A stretch of 64,000 bases of DNA, taken from positions 62,001 through 126,000 of the forward strand of contig JAEXLD010000041.1 in the NCBI GenBank assembly GCA_023445445.1. Direction: 5' to 3'. The notes under the pieces are model-generated. The model made no database searches and was not told the origin of the DNA. It saw only the letters and a program-made list of their open reading frames with translations. The first letter of the stretch is position 1. Each line of letters begins with the position of its first letter. Made by a program: the position numbers and the translations under genes. Shown here in pieces: positions 62,118 to 64,000 of the stretch. The DNA comes from Bacillota bacterium (GTDB lineage Bacteria; Bacillota; Clostridia; Clostridiales; Clostridiaceae).

Positions 62118-63587
62118 TTATAAAATTAAATTTTTTTCAATACTTTTTATTAAGTCTTTATTTAAATTTTTAACTACCACAATATCACCTAATTTATTAC
62201 TATATATATCTAGTTTAAAATCACATACTTGCTTTTTTCTTTGAAAAGGGTTATCTTTTACTTCTACAGATTGTAGATGCTCTTGTTTAATTACAGTTTT
62301 AACTTTCATGTTACTTCCACTAGTAGCGACAATTAAGTCATTATTAACTCCTAAGGATGTATTTTTATAATTTAAATATCCAAGAAATATATTATATAGT
62401 ATTAAAAAAATTGTTAAGGTGATTTTTATTAGTAATAATTCCTTAGGTATAATAAATAATAAAGGAATTATAAGAAAAATAATTAAGATAATAGACCTTT
62501 TTACAATAAACCTACTTAAAACTCTTTTAGATGGTTTGTTAATATCACCTACAAAATGAAAGGATGGTAAAACTTCTTTAAGTATTGAATTAACAAAAAT
62601 AATATCTCCAACTGGATAAAGTATAGCTTGCTCATTTTTCTCATCACCATATCCAATTGTTACTACTTCTATTTGAAATATTTTAAAGATTTGTTGCAAT
62701 AAATTTTGTCTATATCTTATGGCATATATCTTATCTATAGGAATTGAATATTCCTTTAAAGTAAATAATCCATATTTTATTTTAATATCATTTTTATCAT
62801 TAATTAAAGTAAAATTATAAAGTCTAATAGATTCAAATATAATATACAAAATGCTTATAAGAATATAAACCATTATGAATAAACATATTATCATTAAAAT
62901 TATTTTAACTAACCCAACAGAAAACACTTTTTCCATATCAATACTATCTATAATATCTTTTATAATTGATACATTAAAGGTATCTTCTAAATTTAATATA
63001 AAATCATTTATAATAAATACTCCCCCAACAGCCCATAGTATTTTAGATTTGCAAAATGAGTATTTAACTATCTCTTTAAAGGTTATAGTTTTAGAATAAC
63101 TTTCATTATTATCTATTGATTCTGCTATATCATAATTATCTTTTTCTTTGTATATATCATTTATTAAGTTTCTTATTTCATAGGCATCTTTTTCATTAAC
63201 TTTTATTTTTATTTCTTGTCCAATCTCTTTAACTGCACCTGTATCAATCTTTAAGGTAGAAACATTGAAGATTCTATCAAAAATATTTCTACTTATATCT
63301 ATAGTATTTATTTTATCTAGAGGTATTTCTAGCTTTCGTTTATTTATCAATCCTGTATTGTATAATAATAAATTGTTATTTATATTGAATTTTGTACTTA
63401 CCCATTTCAATACTGACTTTAAAGTGCTTAATAATATTAATGCTATAATTGCATAAATTCTGCCTTTCTCTAAGCTAGTAATGGCTAAAATTATAAATAC
63501 AAATAGAGACTTTATTGACTTAAAGCATTCTTCGAAAATAAAACTTATATGATTTCTTCTATATTTATTCTCTTTCATCATATTCAT
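62118..63587 (-). CDS. YdbT-like membrane protein with bacterial PH domains
   Basis: 489 aa with several membrane segments and three bPH_2-type regions (IPLDKINTIDISRNIFDRIFNV; IPIDKIYAIRYRQNLLQQIF; QEHLQSVEVKDNPFQRKKQV, each the conserved LxxIxxIxxxxxxxQRxF pattern). With the adjacent YdbS-like gene it forms the usual YdbS-YdbT pair, linked in Bacillus to the cell envelope. The ATG at 63587 lies inside the end of the upstream gene (23-bp overlap), after AAGGA. A weak hairpin in the 130 bp downstream may end the unit. Confidence 0.85.
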   Translation of the reverse strand: MNMMKENKYRRNHISFIFEECFKSIKSLFVFIILAITSLEKGRIYAIIALILLSTLKSVLKWVSTKFNINNNLLLYNTGLINKRKLEIPLDKINTIDISRNIFDRIFNVSTLKIDTGAVKEIGQEIKIKVNEKDAYEIRNLINDIYKEKDNYDIAESIDNNESYSKTITFKEIVKYSFCKSKILWAVGGVFIINDFILNLEDTFNVSIIKDIIDSIDMEKVFSVGLVKIILMIICLFIMVYILISILYIIFESIRLYNFTLINDKNDIKIKYGLFTLKEYSIPIDKIYAIRYRQNLLQQIFKIFQIEVVTIGYGDEKNEQAILYPVGDIIFVNSILKEVLPSFHFVGDINKPSKRVLSRFIVKRSIILIIFLIIPLLFIIPKELLLIKITLTIFLILYNIFLGYLNYKNTSLGVNNDLIVATSGSNMKVKTVIKQEHLQSVEVKDNPFQRKKQVCDFKLDIYSNKLGDIVVVKNLNKDLIKSIEKNLIL

Positions 63588-64000
63588 CTAATCCTTCATT
63601 TAAAATAAAATTCTCATCATAAGCCTCTGTATCTTGTATAACTTTAATTTTGATTAGATCTTTTAAATATTCACTTATTTCCTCTGCTTTTTTCACATCA
63701 ATATTAGGAATTTTATGTTGCCCCCCAGCAGTAAATATACTTATATTATATAATTTCAAAAATTTATTAATAGGACCTTGGTTTAATTGTATATGCTGAA
63801 TTCTTATTATTGGTATTATTACTTTTTTAACAAAATATATTCCTTCTATAAATTCAATCTTATCTTTTGTTATAGCATATCTCCATTGCTTATATTCAAT
63901 TATCGGATAAATAAATGATTCAATTAATAATAGTACTATTAATATTATACTTCCAATAGTAAAATATAAATTCACCTTATCATTTCCATCTGTTAATTTT
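63565..64000 (-). CDS. YdbS-like PH-domain membrane protein (5' end outside window)
   Basis: One membrane helix (IGSIILIVLLLIESFIYPI) then a bPH_2 domain (IEFIEGIYFVKKVIIPIIRIQHIQLNQGPINKFLKLYNI, in part). The family normally has two N-terminal helices, and the frame stays open to the window edge before the GTG at 63975, which has no good ribosome site. The gene therefore almost certainly starts beyond 64000. It overlaps the YdbT-like gene by 23 bp. Confidence 0.82.
   Translation of the reverse strand, partial: KLTDGNDKVNLYFTIGSIILIVLLLIESFIYPIIEYKQWRYAITKDKIEFIEGIYFVKKVIIPIIRIQHIQLNQGPINKFLKLYNISIFTAGGQHKIPNIDVKKAEEISEYLKDLIKIKVIQDTEAYDENFILNEGLDEYDERE

Overview
The window is a chromosomal segment of a low-GC Firmicute, most likely Clostridium sensu stricto. 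The support is strongly A/T-biased codon use, strong AGGAGG-type ribosome binding sites, U-tracted hairpin terminators after most units, the gene order lexA / hfq-miaA-mutL-mutS, and anaerobe-type genes (desulfoferrodoxin, 2-hydroxyacyl-CoA dehydratase activase-like proteins). I see no prophage, insertion sequence, CRISPR array, rRNA or tRNA.

Layout. 1-4829: glutamate synthase gltB (5' end outside the window) and gltD. 4912-7202: a small exported protein, pyrE and an esterase. 7328-9310: a 660-codon frame whose only well-placed start is ATA; it looks like a helicase-nuclease relative that has lost its catalytic motifs. 9337-10040: a preQ1-I riboswitch controlling queT. 10140-15172: an ABC-F ATPase, then a DUF4358 / MBOAT / DHHW set, probably for O-acylation of a surface polymer. 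15253-17707: acetate-type transporter, a 59-aa protein and a DUF2828 (Ro/TROVE-like) protein whose vWA metal site is gone, preceded by a long-range inverted repeat. 17708-19271: a dif-like site, two palindromes and a tyrosine recombinase with an extra N-terminal HTH region. 19880-21118: lexA with its own LexA box, then a DUF3267-like membrane protein.

Near 21.15 kb the coding strand flips. About 16 of 18 genes to the left read rightward and about 31 of 35 to the right read leftward. With the dif-like site 3.4 kb away, this suggests the replication terminus. The leftward part holds a methionine gamma-lyase-like gene, hfq-miaA-mutL-mutS, a FliB-like protein, a SNF2 ATPase, a methyltransferase, a lipid kinase with an FtsX-type ABC transporter, a two-gene activase/HgdB-like pair, the Leloir operon galK-galE-galT-galR, a heterodimeric ABC exporter with a divergent MarR regulator, csoR-copZ, and housekeeping or stress genes up to a ydbT/ydbS-like pair. 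The last of these runs off the right edge.

Regulation visible in the sequence: a preQ1 riboswitch with antiterminator and terminator; a LexA box over the lexA -35 element; a CsoR box at the csoR start site; a 24-bp dyad between the MarR gene and the exporter; and a gal promoter with a cre-like site and four phased TTTTACTAA repeats. Several proteins keep a recognisable fold but lack catalytic residues (helicase-like, DUF2828, DUF3267-like, RNase H-like). All functional statements rest on motif reading; no database search was run.
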